Shown piece after piece: positions 16,732 through 24,561 of a stretch of 64,000 bases of DNA (positions are counted from its first letter, which is position 1; each line of letters opens with the position of its first letter). The notes beneath the pieces were generated by a model. The model saw only the letters and a list, made by a program, of their open reading frames with translations, was not told the origin of the DNA and searched no databases. The translations under genes were made by a program, and so were the position numbers. Source of the stretch: an uncultured bacterium (GTDB lineage: Bacteria; Cyanobacteriota; Vampirovibrionia; Gastranaerophilales; Gastranaerophilaceae); assembly GCA_949035555.1 (NCBI GenBank), contig CAROLD010000003.1, forward strand, positions 59,058-123,057, written 5' to 3'.

Positions 16732-17379
16732 TTATTCTATAGATTTTTCTTTTAGAATTTCAACTTCTGCTTTCAGTTTATTAATTTCGCATCTTACAGG
16801 GTCAGGAATTCTGTTGTGCATAAGGTTTCCGTTCTTATCGATTACCGCACGGTGTACAATACGCCCCGGAACGCCTACAACTGTTGAATGTTCGGGAACT
16901 TCTTCCACAACCACCGAACCTGCACCAATTCGAACATTATCTCCGATTTTTATGTTACCGAGAACCTTTGCTCCTGCTCCGACAATAACATGGTTTCCTA
17001 TTGTCGGGTGACGTTTCCCTGTTTCTTTACCTGTTCCGCCGAGGGTTACTTGTTGATAAATCAAAACATCATCGCCAATAACCGTTGTTTCTCCTATTAC
17101 AACCCCTTCGCCGTGGTCAATGAAAAATCTTCTGCCGATTCTTGCTCCGGGGTGAATTTCAATGCCCGTAACTATTCTTGTACAGTATGAAATAATCCTC
17201 GGGATTAGCGGAATATTCCATTTGTAAAGACGGTGTGCAAGTCTATAGGCAACAAGAGCATGAAGTCCCGGGTAGCACAGAATTACTTCAAGCAAATTCT
17301 TTGCTGCCGGGTCATTATCATAAATGACTTTAATGTCTTCATTTACCTTTGTTATTCCACGTTTTATTACACTAAGCAT
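16732..17379 (-). CDS. cysE: Serine O-acetyltransferase
   Basis: 215 residues. The N-terminal helical domain (residues 1-65) is followed by a left-handed beta-helix of hexapeptide repeats: IEIHPGARIGRRFFIDHGEG, the acetyl-CoA region GGTGKETGKRHPTIGNHV, and IGAGAKVLG/IGDNVRIGAGSVV. It ends with VVGVPGRIV. It acetylates serine to O-acetylserine, the first committed step to cysteine. This is the short bacterial/cyanobacterial form. An AGGAT box precedes the ATG. It follows tyrS by 8 bp on the same strand, so the two are likely co-transcribed. No cysK is nearby. Confidence 0.95.
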   Translation of the reverse strand: MLSVIKRGITKVNEDIKVIYDNDPAAKNLLEVILCYPGLHALVAYRLAHRLYKWNIPLIPRIISYCTRIVTGIEIHPGARIGRRFFIDHGEGVVIGETTVIGDDVLIYQQVTLGGTGKETGKRHPTIGNHVIVGAGAKVLGNIKIGDNVRIGAGSVVVEEVPEHSTVVGVPGRIVHRAVIDKNGNLMHNRIPDPVRCEINKLKAEVEILKEKSIE

Positions 17380-17387
17380 AATATATC

Positions 17388-18611
17388 CTATTTGACTAAT
17401 TTAGCGAATTTTCGTTTCCCTGCCTGTAATACTACACTATCTTCAAATGAAATGGAATAAGCCGTATCAGCAATTTTCTCACCGTCAATTTTTACACCGC
17501 CGCCTTGAATTAAGCGTTTTGCTTCTCCGCGGCTTGCTGCAAAATTCAGTTCGGTTAAAAGGTCTAAAATTGCCTTGCCCTGTTCAACTTTTACCTCTTC
17601 AATATCATCAGGGATACCTTTGTTTGAAACTACATTGATAAAATCTTCCTGAGCTTTATCTGCGCCGTCTTTTCCGTGGTATTCTTCAGTAATTTGGTGT
17701 GCTAATTGCATTTTAATATTTCTCGGATTAATTGAACCGTCTGCGATTTGTTTGTCGTAGGTTTCAAGTTCATCTTTTGTTGCATCTGTCAAAAGGCTGT
17801 AGTATCTTGTAATCATATTATCAGGAATACTCATCAATTTGCCGAACATATCCTTTGCACTGTCAGTTAAAGAAATACAGTGTTCAGGATAAGTTTTTGA
17901 CATCTTAACAACACCGTCAGTGCCTTCCAGAAGCGGAAGAAGGATAACAAGCTGAGGATATTTTTTACCGTAAGCTGTTTGGATATCGCGTCCAAGAAGA
18001 GTATTGAATCTCTGGTCTGTACCGCCAAGTTCAATATCCGCATCAATTGCAACAGAATCGTATGCCTGCATAAGAGGATAGAAGAATTCAACAATTGAAA
18101 TAGGTTTACCTTCGGAATATCTTTTTGCAAAATCGTCTCTTGTCATCATTTGTGCAACAGTTACTTGCGCTGATAGTTTTAGTAAATCAGTGAAACTCAT
18201 CGGATGAAGCCAATCTGCATTATTAACAACTTCTGCTTTTGTAACATCAAGAACCTTTGACATTTGTTCAAAATAAGTTTTTGCGTTTGCATCGACCTGT
18301 TCTTTGGAAAGTGCAGGTCGAGTTTCGGATTTTCCTGACGGGTCGCCTACCATTGCTGTTGCTCCACCGACAAGAAGCACAATGGTATGTCCTAATTCCT
18401 GAAATTCACGTAATTTTCTCATTACAACTGTATGTCCCAAATGCAGGTCCGGTCTTGTCGGATCCATACCGAGTTTAACTCTTAGCGGAGTATTTGTGTC
18501 TGCCGCGTGTTGTAATTTTGCTGCAAGTTCTTCTATCCCGCCTGGTAAAACTTCTGCGTTTCTGGCGATATGTTTTGCTTGATTTATAAATTCTTCTCTA
18601 ATTTCTGTCAT
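17388..18611 (-). CDS. tyrS: Tyrosyl-tRNA synthetase
   Basis: 407 residues. The class I signature HLGHTVVMRKLREFQELGH lies near residue 49, KMSKTYPEHCI near 235 carries the KMSKS loop, and the C-terminal S4 RNA-binding domain begins near 340 (AASRGEAKRLIQGGGVKIDGEKI). It charges tRNA-Tyr. A GGAGAAAAAG box precedes the ATG at 18611. Length and motifs fit the TyrZ-like subgroup without a long insertion. No T-box leader is recognised upstream. Confidence 0.97.
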   Translation of the reverse strand: MTEIREEFINQAKHIARNAEVLPGGIEELAAKLQHAADTNTPLRVKLGMDPTRPDLHLGHTVVMRKLREFQELGHTIVLLVGGATAMVGDPSGKSETRPALSKEQVDANAKTYFEQMSKVLDVTKAEVVNNADWLHPMSFTDLLKLSAQVTVAQMMTRDDFAKRYSEGKPISIVEFFYPLMQAYDSVAIDADIELGGTDQRFNTLLGRDIQTAYGKKYPQLVILLPLLEGTDGVVKMSKTYPEHCISLTDSAKDMFGKLMSIPDNMITRYYSLLTDATKDELETYDKQIADGSINPRNIKMQLAHQITEEYHGKDGADKAQEDFINVVSNKGIPDDIEEVKVEQGKAILDLLTELNFAASRGEAKRLIQGGGVKIDGEKIADTAYSISFEDSVVLQAGKRKFAKLVK

Positions 18612-18700
18612 AATCTTTTTCTCCTGTATTGATTAAATTATAACAAAAAAATTTTTACATGTTTTATGATAAATAAGATATAAACTATAAAGGAGTAAAT

Positions 18701-18894
18701 TTGATTATTAATAGCTTTCCGACGCGGATAAAATCGGTGAAAATTTACAATCTTCAATATCAAAATTATACGAAACTCCGCGTTCTGTTAAAAAACCAAA
18801 AATGAAAGAAGAAATACTTTATTTAGCAGAAGAGTTGGAACGTTCAATTCACCAAACCTGCAAAGATATTAAAGATAAATTAAATAAAATCTAG
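18701..18894 (+). pseudogene. Small gene with a probable one-base frameshift
   Basis: AAGGAG precedes a TTG start at 18701 that reads L(M)IINSF and then runs into a meaningless frame. Switching to the -1 frame at the TTT run near 18716-18718 gives a coherent polypeptide (SDADKIGENLQSSISKLYE..., then EEILYLAEELERSIHQTCKD) to the TAG at 18892-18894. One extra T would restore a ~64-residue helical, highly charged protein. Either a real inactivating deletion or a sequencing error in a homopolymer could explain it. No family is recognised. Confidence 0.4.
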
Positions 18895-18900
18895 AAAAAC

Positions 18901-18924
18901 GGGCGGCTGATTTACCAGCCGCCC
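18901..18924 (-). terminator. Rho-independent terminator of the tail-fibre-like operon
   Basis: GGGCGGCTG/CAGCCGCCC with a 6-nt loop is followed on the minus strand by GTTTTT. It lies 9 bp past the stop of the minus-strand gene at 18934. Confidence 0.85.
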
Positions 18925-18933
18925 GCCTTTATA

Positions 18934-19299
18934 TTAAAGTCCGTTTAACTGTAGGCGTAATTTAGAAATTTCATTATTATAATAATCAATCCATGTTTCG
19001 CCTGTTTGCGGGTCTTTAATTTCGTTTTCGCAAACTGCACGGATACGTTTTGCATCCAGTTCGTTCAATTTTATAATAATTTCTTCTCGCGATTGTTGTC
19101 TTTGTTTTCCCGCAGTAATTATTTCATAATTCGGATTTTCTTTGATTATTCCGTCTTTGTAAATATATTTATCTTCATCCTTTATGTAATTTTGATAAAC
19201 CTCCGCACTTACTTCAAGATTGAGAATATCTTCATTTAAACATCTGGCAGTGCCTGCACCGTTTATTTTTCCGTTTTCGATAAAAATATAATATGTCAT
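18934..19299 (-). CDS. Phage tail-associated protein (probable fibre assembly/accessory)
   Basis: 121 residues. The N-terminal half reads like the short beta-rich domain of tail-fibre accessory proteins (MTYYIFIENGKINGAGTARC, YIKDEDKYIYKDGIIKENP). The C-terminal half is an amphipathic helix, SREEIIIKLNELDAKRIRAV followed by YYNNEISKLRLQLNGL. Such helices with 'ELDAK.IRA' and 'EI..L..QL' are common in the last genes of phage tail operons. It follows the fibre-like gene by 15 bp with a ribosome binding site AAGGAGAAATT. Chaperone or fibre-tip function is inference. Confidence 0.5.
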   Translation of the reverse strand: MTYYIFIENGKINGAGTARCLNEDILNLEVSAEVYQNYIKDEDKYIYKDGIIKENPNYEIITAGKQRQQSREEIIIKLNELDAKRIRAVCENEIKDPQTGETWIDYYNNEISKLRLQLNGL

Positions 19300-19314
19300 A
19301 ATTTCTCCTTTGTA

Positions 19315-19869
19315 TTATCTAACTTTTCTATACCCTGCAAGAGTGAGATAGAAAGAACCGTCATAATCGGCTGTACGGACTACGCTTAGTTGTTTATCTG
19401 CACCTATTGGAATCGTTACTGTACCTGCCCCGTTAACATTTGCGGCTGTTCTTGCACGGCAGCTGCAAACATAAACCGTTCCGCTTAAGAAGCTTGTTCG
19501 AACAAGTAAGGGTGCATACGCGCCTATGGTGTTTGATGTAACGGATCTTCCCGAAAGAATTATTTCGTACATATTTTCATCGTTTGGAAGATAAGGTGAC
19601 AGGTCATAACTTAAATAAGAACTCCCATTTAAGTCTATGTTTGATGCGAACGCTTGGTGTGTGCTCACCCATTCACCATCAATTTCTGATTTGTCAGCCT
19701 TAGCATTTAAAACCGATTTACCGGCATCATCTAAGTTTGATAAATCAATATTGGCTTTTGTAGTATTTGTTTCTTCAATTTTATCCAGTACAGCTATGAA
19801 GTTTGCATTTACTTCGTCGGCTTTTGCCTTTGTACCCGGAACAAAAGAGTATGGAACACTTAATGTCAT
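19315..19869 (-). CDS. Phage tail fibre-like protein
   Basis: 184 residues. The N-terminus SVPYSFVPGTKAKADEVNANF is a recognisable phage-tail-fibre opening (a 'PGT.A.A.EVNANF' segment), followed by a short coiled-coil linker (NTTKANIDLSNLDDAGKSVLNAK). The C-terminal beta-rich domain (YLSYDLSPYLPNDENMYEIILSGRS... FYLTLAGYRKVR) is probably receptor-binding. GGAAATT lies before the ATG. It is transcribed with the smaller downstream gene and stands isolated from any other phage gene by more than 20 kb. Confidence 0.6.
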   Translation of the reverse strand: MTLSVPYSFVPGTKAKADEVNANFIAVLDKIEETNTTKANIDLSNLDDAGKSVLNAKADKSEIDGEWVSTHQAFASNIDLNGSSYLSYDLSPYLPNDENMYEIILSGRSVTSNTIGAYAPLLVRTSFLSGTVYVCSCRARTAANVNGAGTVTIPIGADKQLSVVRTADYDGSFYLTLAGYRKVR

Positions 19870-19966
19870 AATTTCCTTTCTGACAATTCCAATGACTCTT
19901 TATGGCTTATGAATAATGAAATTAACACCCAATTATACCATATTTTTGCGGTTTTAGTCAAGCAAA

Positions 19967-19998
19967 CAGCGTGCGCAAGATTTATTTTGCGCACGCTG
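19967..19998 (-). terminator. Hairpin terminator downstream of the 20028 gene
   Basis: The 12-bp perfect stem CAGCGTGCGCAA/TTGCGCACGCTG has an 8-nt loop. The T-run after it on the minus strand is weak (GTTTG), but its position 30 bp past a stop suits a terminator. Confidence 0.6.
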
Positions 19999-20027
19999 GT
20001 GTATTATATAGTTTCTCTTTATTGTTT

Positions 20028-20444
20028 TTATGCGAAAAATTTCGCTGCTGCTGTGGCAGTTTCGCCTTTATCTCTTTTAAAAAGATTCATAATTGGTTTG
20101 TAAGTGTATTTTGCAATACCTTCACCTACTGTTGCTAAATAGTGACCTGCTTTTTGCATAAATTTTGCATCTTTCATTGCATCTTTCTCAATAGTTTTAA
20201 TTGCATTAGGGAACACTTTAGGTAATGCTGATAATGCTCCTGCAACTACTGCTAAAGTAACAATAGTTTTTAAAAACTTGTGAGACTTTTTCTTTTTAGG
20301 TGCTTGTTCAGCTGTAATTGCCGGAGCTTCGGGAGCTGCCGCACCATTTGAAAATTTGCCTGCTCTTCCTAAAACATCTGCGGTATTTGTTTCACCGCAA
20401 AAACGTACATTTGATACAGAAACCGGATTGACCATCATTGACAT
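20028..20444 (-). CDS. Unrecognised small protein with one hydrophobic segment
   Basis: About 138 residues. The N-terminus MSMMVNPVSVSNVRFCGE carries a V.F.G-type short motif. An Ala/Pro-rich linker (AAAPEAPAITAEQAPKKKK) follows, then a hydrophobic segment FLKTIVTLAVVAGALSALP near residues 65-85, then a basic amphipathic region. AAGGAGG lies 8 nt before the ATG at 20444, which is why the upstream in-frame Met is rejected. It resembles lineage-restricted Vampirovibrionia proteins in style; no function can be assigned. Confidence 0.65.
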   Translation of the reverse strand: MSMMVNPVSVSNVRFCGETNTADVLGRAGKFSNGAAAPEAPAITAEQAPKKKKSHKFLKTIVTLAVVAGALSALPKVFPNAIKTIEKDAMKDAKFMQKAGHYLATVGEGIAKYTYKPIMNLFKRDKGETATAAAKFFA

Positions 20445-20614
20445 AAGAGAAACCTCCTTATACACTTTCACACGTTAAATATAAAACTCCTACTGCATTA
20501 ATTTTGACGAATTCGATTTCTTTTTGCAATCATTTGTTACAAAACTTTACAAAAACTCCGGAATATTTTTTTTATATGTGTCATCTATATAAGTGGGAAG
20601 AGGAGAATTTTAAA

Positions 20615-23600
20615 ATGGCTGAAAAACAACAAACACTTATTTATATTGAAAACGAAAATAAAACAGAAGCTGAATTTATGTCCAGAAGCTTTGTTAATGC
20701 AGATTTGAAAAATAGAGCTTATGTTAATGCTTTAGGAGCTGAGCTTGTTAATAAGTATCTTGCCTCTGAAGGTATTGATGTTTCTGAAAATCATAATTTA
20801 CATTCAATTTCAAAAATTCTTGAAGTTTTAGATATTTCAGATATTATGCTTCCAAATATTCATATTGATGTAAGAGTTGTTTTTAACGAACAGCAAATCT
20901 TTGTTCCCAAAAGCCATTTTGATTACAATATTCTTCCGGATGTTTATGTTGTTTTAAAACTTTCTAAAGATTTTGACAGTGTTGAAATGCTGGGGTACGT
21001 TGAACCTTCTAAAATAGATAAAAATAATCAAAATTCGGATTATTATTTTGTAGATAAAGATTTACTTTCTCCGGTTGAAAATATAGTACAGTTTGTTAAA
21101 GATTTTTCGGGAAATACAGACCGTGGAATTTCAGAAGAGGAAATGCTTCGTGCAAGACAGCTTTATATCTCTATGGCAGACCACAATATTACACAAGATG
21201 AGCAAAAAGAATTAATTAAATTAATGCTTTTAAGCAATTCATTAAGAGAAAGCATTCTTGAATTCGATAATTTTGAAACACTATCATACAGCGTTGGCAG
21301 TCAGGTATCAGACCGATTAGTAAAAGATGTTGTGCCTGTTGCGGAATTTGTTCTTGAAGAAGATTTGCCGGATGAAAACGATGAAAATCAAGATGACGAG
21401 GCACAGGAAGAAGTTCAAAATGTTGAGGAAGAAGATTTTGAATCAGCAATGGAAGAAGTAGTTGCTGATGAAGAAATTTTGCAAGAACAGGAAATAGATG
21501 TTATTGACGAGGCTGTTGAAGCTGAAGGCAGTGATGAAATTCTTGAACCGGAATTAGACAGTTTGGATATGGATATTTCTCTTGATGAAGAAATTCAGCC
21601 GATAAATGAGGAATTGGTTGAAGAAACAATTGTTGAAGAAGAAAAAACTGAACCTGTCGCTGAAGAGAAAAAAGAAGATATAAATCCTTTAGATAAAATT
21701 GTAGGGGAAGCATTGAAAAAATCTCTTGAAGTAGCAGGAGGGGCTGCAACTGTAGGAACAGCAGCCGCATTGGGCGCCGCGGCTGTAGAAACCGCCGGTG
21801 CTGCTACAGCTTCTCAAGAAGCTATCAAGCTTGCAGGTGTTGCCGGAGAATTGGTAAGTGATATTGTTAATAAAAATATCGAAAACCAAAACAAAAATCT
21901 TGATAAAATAGATTTTGATAAAAATGCAGTTAATGCAACAGAAATCCCTGAAAATATTACGGCGTATGACCTTTCTGAAGCTAAGCATGAAGCAAATGTT
22001 GAAGCAGAAGAATCAGGTCAGTTTGATACGCCGAAAGATTTATCTGATTTTGAAACTGTTGAAAATAAAAATAGCATCGGTTATGGTGAAATTGTTCATG
22101 AAACAGTTGATATAGAAGCAATGGAAGCTGTTGAACTTGAAGATTTTTCAGAAATGACAGATGAGCTTTCAGACTTGAGCGATATTGATACTATTGAATC
22201 TCCGACAACTCCTGTTGCCGATCTGGAAGACAAACTTCTTGAGCAGGAAATGAGTGAAGTTGAACATTTGTCTGATTTAGATTTCAATTCTTCTAGCATA
22301 AGCATCAATGAAGATGGGACATCCTCTTTGGATAATTTCAATTTTGATATCGGAATGGGTAATGAATTGGCTGATGATGAAAATCTTGTTGATTTTAAAA
22401 TGGGTAATGAAATCGTAATTGACGATAGTGTGGAAGATTTAAATTTTGACGCTACTGACGAAACAATTTCTGTTGAAAATGATATTAATATTAGCAATAA
22501 TGAAGACTTGCTATTATCGGTTGACGAGCCTGTAGGTCAAGAACTTCCTGCACAGGATGAAGGACTGGTATCAGAAGATTTATTAGCAGATGAAATGCTT
22601 ACGGAAGATATGTCGCCTGAAACTACAGAAGAGGCAAGTATTGATGATTTCTTGAGCGAGCTTGCAGGAGAAGAAAGTTTTGAAGAAACAGTTGAAGAGG
22701 CTCCTGTTGCAGAAATTGTGTCAGAAGATTTAATTCAAGCTGAGCCTGCTGCACAAGAGCCTGCTGCACAAGAGCTTGTTGAACAAGCTGAGATGATACC
22801 ACAAGACTTGAACGACTTTGAGAGTTTTGAAAATGATTTATCCGAACCCGAGAGTTCTGACGAAGTGAAATTCCAGGATAATGTGGAACCGGAGGTTCAA
22901 GATGAACTTCAAGCAGCAGCAGAAGAAGAAGAAGCGGCAGCAGAAGAAGAATGGATGGAGGATACTAATTACGATAATCTTCAAGATATAGAACAACCTG
23001 CTCAACAACTGCAAGAAACCGAAACAGATGAAGATTTAATTTATGAAGATGAACAAATGCAGGAAAAAGTTTTTGCTGTGTCTGAAAATTCAAAAGTAAT
23101 CAGCGACCGCTCATTTGCAGTAGGTGAAATTCCTATTGATATTAACAATCCTGAAATGGAAAACTTTGATGGCTCAGAGCATTTAGGTGACTTGTACAAT
23201 CCTGATAATAATGTACCAGGCGCGGCACTATTACAAACTCCGGGCAGGTTAGGTTCTGCCGGCGGGAAAGGTTCTAAAATCGGACTCGGTGTCGGATTGG
23301 GTGTAATCGGAGTTATCTTAACTCTTGTTATTGTAGGTGTGATTGGTTTTTCAGTTTCTAAAATGATGGGCAATAAAACTGAAGAAACTCCTCAGCCGAT
23401 TACAGATGATGCGCTTCCGACAAGTTCTGATAACGGTGTTACTAATAGTAATACTCTAAATATTGATCAGAATAATGTTGTGAATATGGACAACACTCAA
23501 GCTACTCCTGTTGCTCCAAAAGTTCAACAAACGCAAAAACCACAGGCTCAGCCACAGACTCAAACTGCCGCTCCTGCTGTTAAGACTACAAAAGCAGGTC

Positions 23601-23950
23601 CTACGTCATTTTTAGAAGTTAAAAAACTTACCTGGGAAGTTCCGGATTACATTTCATATAATTCAAACTTCAAACAGTATTTCCAGTCAGCAGGTAAAAG
23701 TTTAAAACTTTCGCTTACAAGTGATTTGTTGCTGGCAAATGATTATGCATACACAGATCAGGTTCGTGTAAGTGTAACATTCAATAAAGACGGCTCATTT
23801 AAGGAAGCAAGAACACTTTTATCAAGCGGCTCAAAAGAAATTGACAATATTGTGTTACAAACTGTTAACCAAACGCTGAAAGTGTTGAAAGCGCCTCATA
23901 GCGTGGGAAATGACGAAAGTACTACAGTTATACTTAAAATATATTTCTAA
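20615..23950 (+). CDS. DUF1822-like acidic membrane protein with TonB-like C-terminus
   Basis: About 1111 residues. Residues ~1-240 match the cyanobacterial DUF1822 pattern (KNRAYVNALGAELVNKYL; LPNIHIDVRVVF; DVYVVLKLS; EMLGYVEP). Residues ~260-880 are an extremely acidic, Glu/Asp-rich low-complexity linker. One transmembrane helix (GLGVGLGVIGVILTLVIVGVIGF) is followed by a Gln/Pro/Thr linker and a ~95-residue TonB-C-like domain (VSVTFNKDGSFKEARTLLSS... NIVLQTVNQTLKVLKAP). GAGGAG precedes the ATG at 20615. An outside TonB-like domain and an inside DUF1822 domain suggest signal transfer across the membrane. It sits just upstream of a sigma factor. Confidence 0.75.
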   Translation: MAEKQQTLIYIENENKTEAEFMSRSFVNADLKNRAYVNALGAELVNKYLASEGIDVSENHNLHSISKILEVLDISDIMLPNIHIDVRVVFNEQQIFVPKSHFDYNILPDVYVVLKLSKDFDSVEMLGYVEPSKIDKNNQNSDYYFVDKDLLSPVENIVQFVKDFSGNTDRGISEEEMLRARQLYISMADHNITQDEQKELIKLMLLSNSLRESILEFDNFETLSYSVGSQVSDRLVKDVVPVAEFVLEEDLPDENDENQDDEAQEEVQNVEEEDFESAMEEVVADEEILQEQEIDVIDEAVEAEGSDEILEPELDSLDMDISLDEEIQPINEELVEETIVEEEKTEPVAEEKKEDINPLDKIVGEALKKSLEVAGGAATVGTAAALGAAAVETAGAATASQEAIKLAGVAGELVSDIVNKNIENQNKNLDKIDFDKNAVNATEIPENITAYDLSEAKHEANVEAEESGQFDTPKDLSDFETVENKNSIGYGEIVHETVDIEAMEAVELEDFSEMTDELSDLSDIDTIESPTTPVADLEDKLLEQEMSEVEHLSDLDFNSSSISINEDGTSSLDNFNFDIGMGNELADDENLVDFKMGNEIVIDDSVEDLNFDATDETISVENDINISNNEDLLLSVDEPVGQELPAQDEGLVSEDLLADEMLTEDMSPETTEEASIDDFLSELAGEESFEETVEEAPVAEIVSEDLIQAEPAAQEPAAQELVEQAEMIPQDLNDFESFENDLSEPESSDEVKFQDNVEPEVQDELQAAAEEEEAAAEEEWMEDTNYDNLQDIEQPAQQLQETETDEDLIYEDEQMQEKVFAVSENSKVISDRSFAVGEIPIDINNPEMENFDGSEHLGDLYNPDNNVPGAALLQTPGRLGSAGGKGSKIGLGVGLGVIGVILTLVIVGVIGFSVSKMMGNKTEETPQPITDDALPTSSDNGVTNSNTLNIDQNNVVNMDNTQATPVAPKVQQTQKPQAQPQTQTAAPAVKTTKAGPTSFLEVKKLTWEVPDYISYNSNFKQYFQSAGKSLKLSLTSDLLLANDYAYTDQVRVSVTFNKDGSFKEARTLLSSGSKEIDNIVLQTVNQTLKVLKAPHSVGNDESTTVILKIYF

Positions 23951-23953
23951 ATA

Positions 23954-23962
23954 TGCTATAAT
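23954..23962 (+). promoter_or_regulatory. Extended -10 (TGC-TATAAT) before the sigma gene
   Basis: TGC at 23954-23956 plus TATAAT at 23957-23962 lies 4 bp after the stop of the preceding gene and 26 nt before the GTG of the sigma gene. It gives the sigma factor an internal promoter. Confidence 0.55.
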
Positions 23963-23988
23963 ACTTTTGAAGTAGAGGACGCCGGATT

Positions 23989-24546
23989 GTGGAATTAACA
24001 CAAGATAAAATTGATTTAATAAGTAAAATTATAAAAAATGATCGTAAATATCCAAATAATGAAGATTTATACGATGATTTTTTCAATGAAACTTGCAAAC
24101 GCTCAGTGTCTATTATGAACGCTATTGAGTCTGAATCTACTTTGGAAACATATCTTAAACGTATTGCAACTACTGCTATTATTAATGTTCTTAAAGATTC
24201 CGGAAGACTTCGCCGTTCAAGAAGCGGCTATATGTCAACAAAAGAAGTCGCTATTGAACATAATGATATTGATTATTCAAATGTGGTTATCAGCTATTCA
24301 AATTTAAAGCTGCCTGAAAGCCCTGAAGATATTGTTATTCAAAAAGAAATTCTTGAGTTTGTGGCTGATACTGTTAAAAAACTTGATGAAGAACAGCCGG
24401 ATAAGGACTATTTACATATTTACACTTTGCGCTATGATAAAGGCATGACACAGAAAGAAATTTCTGAGGAAGTCGGAATTTCACAATCGGAAGTTTCAAA
24501 AAGGCTATACCGCCTTATGGGTCAAGTCAGAGACGCATTAGATTAA
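23989..24546 (+). CDS. RNA polymerase sigma-70-family factor (short, ECF-like)
   Basis: 185 residues. Region 4 is clear at residues ~135-180: YTLRYDKGMTQKEISEEVGI followed by SQSEVSKRLYRLMGQVR, a helix-turn-helix for -35 recognition. Residues ~30-80 match region 2 only partly (LETYLKRIATTAIINVLKD). The start is a GTG with AGAGGA upstream. It lies between the DUF1822-like protein and a zinc-ribbon ATPase, all in one direction. In cyanobacteria DUF1822 genes often accompany such sigma genes, so the neighbouring membrane protein may control it. Confidence 0.8.
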   Translation: MELTQDKIDLISKIIKNDRKYPNNEDLYDDFFNETCKRSVSIMNAIESESTLETYLKRIATTAIINVLKDSGRLRRSRSGYMSTKEVAIEHNDIDYSNVVISYSNLKLPESPEDIVIQKEILEFVADTVKKLDEEQPDKDYLHIYTLRYDKGMTQKEISEEVGISQSEVSKRLYRLMGQVRDALD

Positions 24547-24561
24547 TAAGTTTTTTATAAA

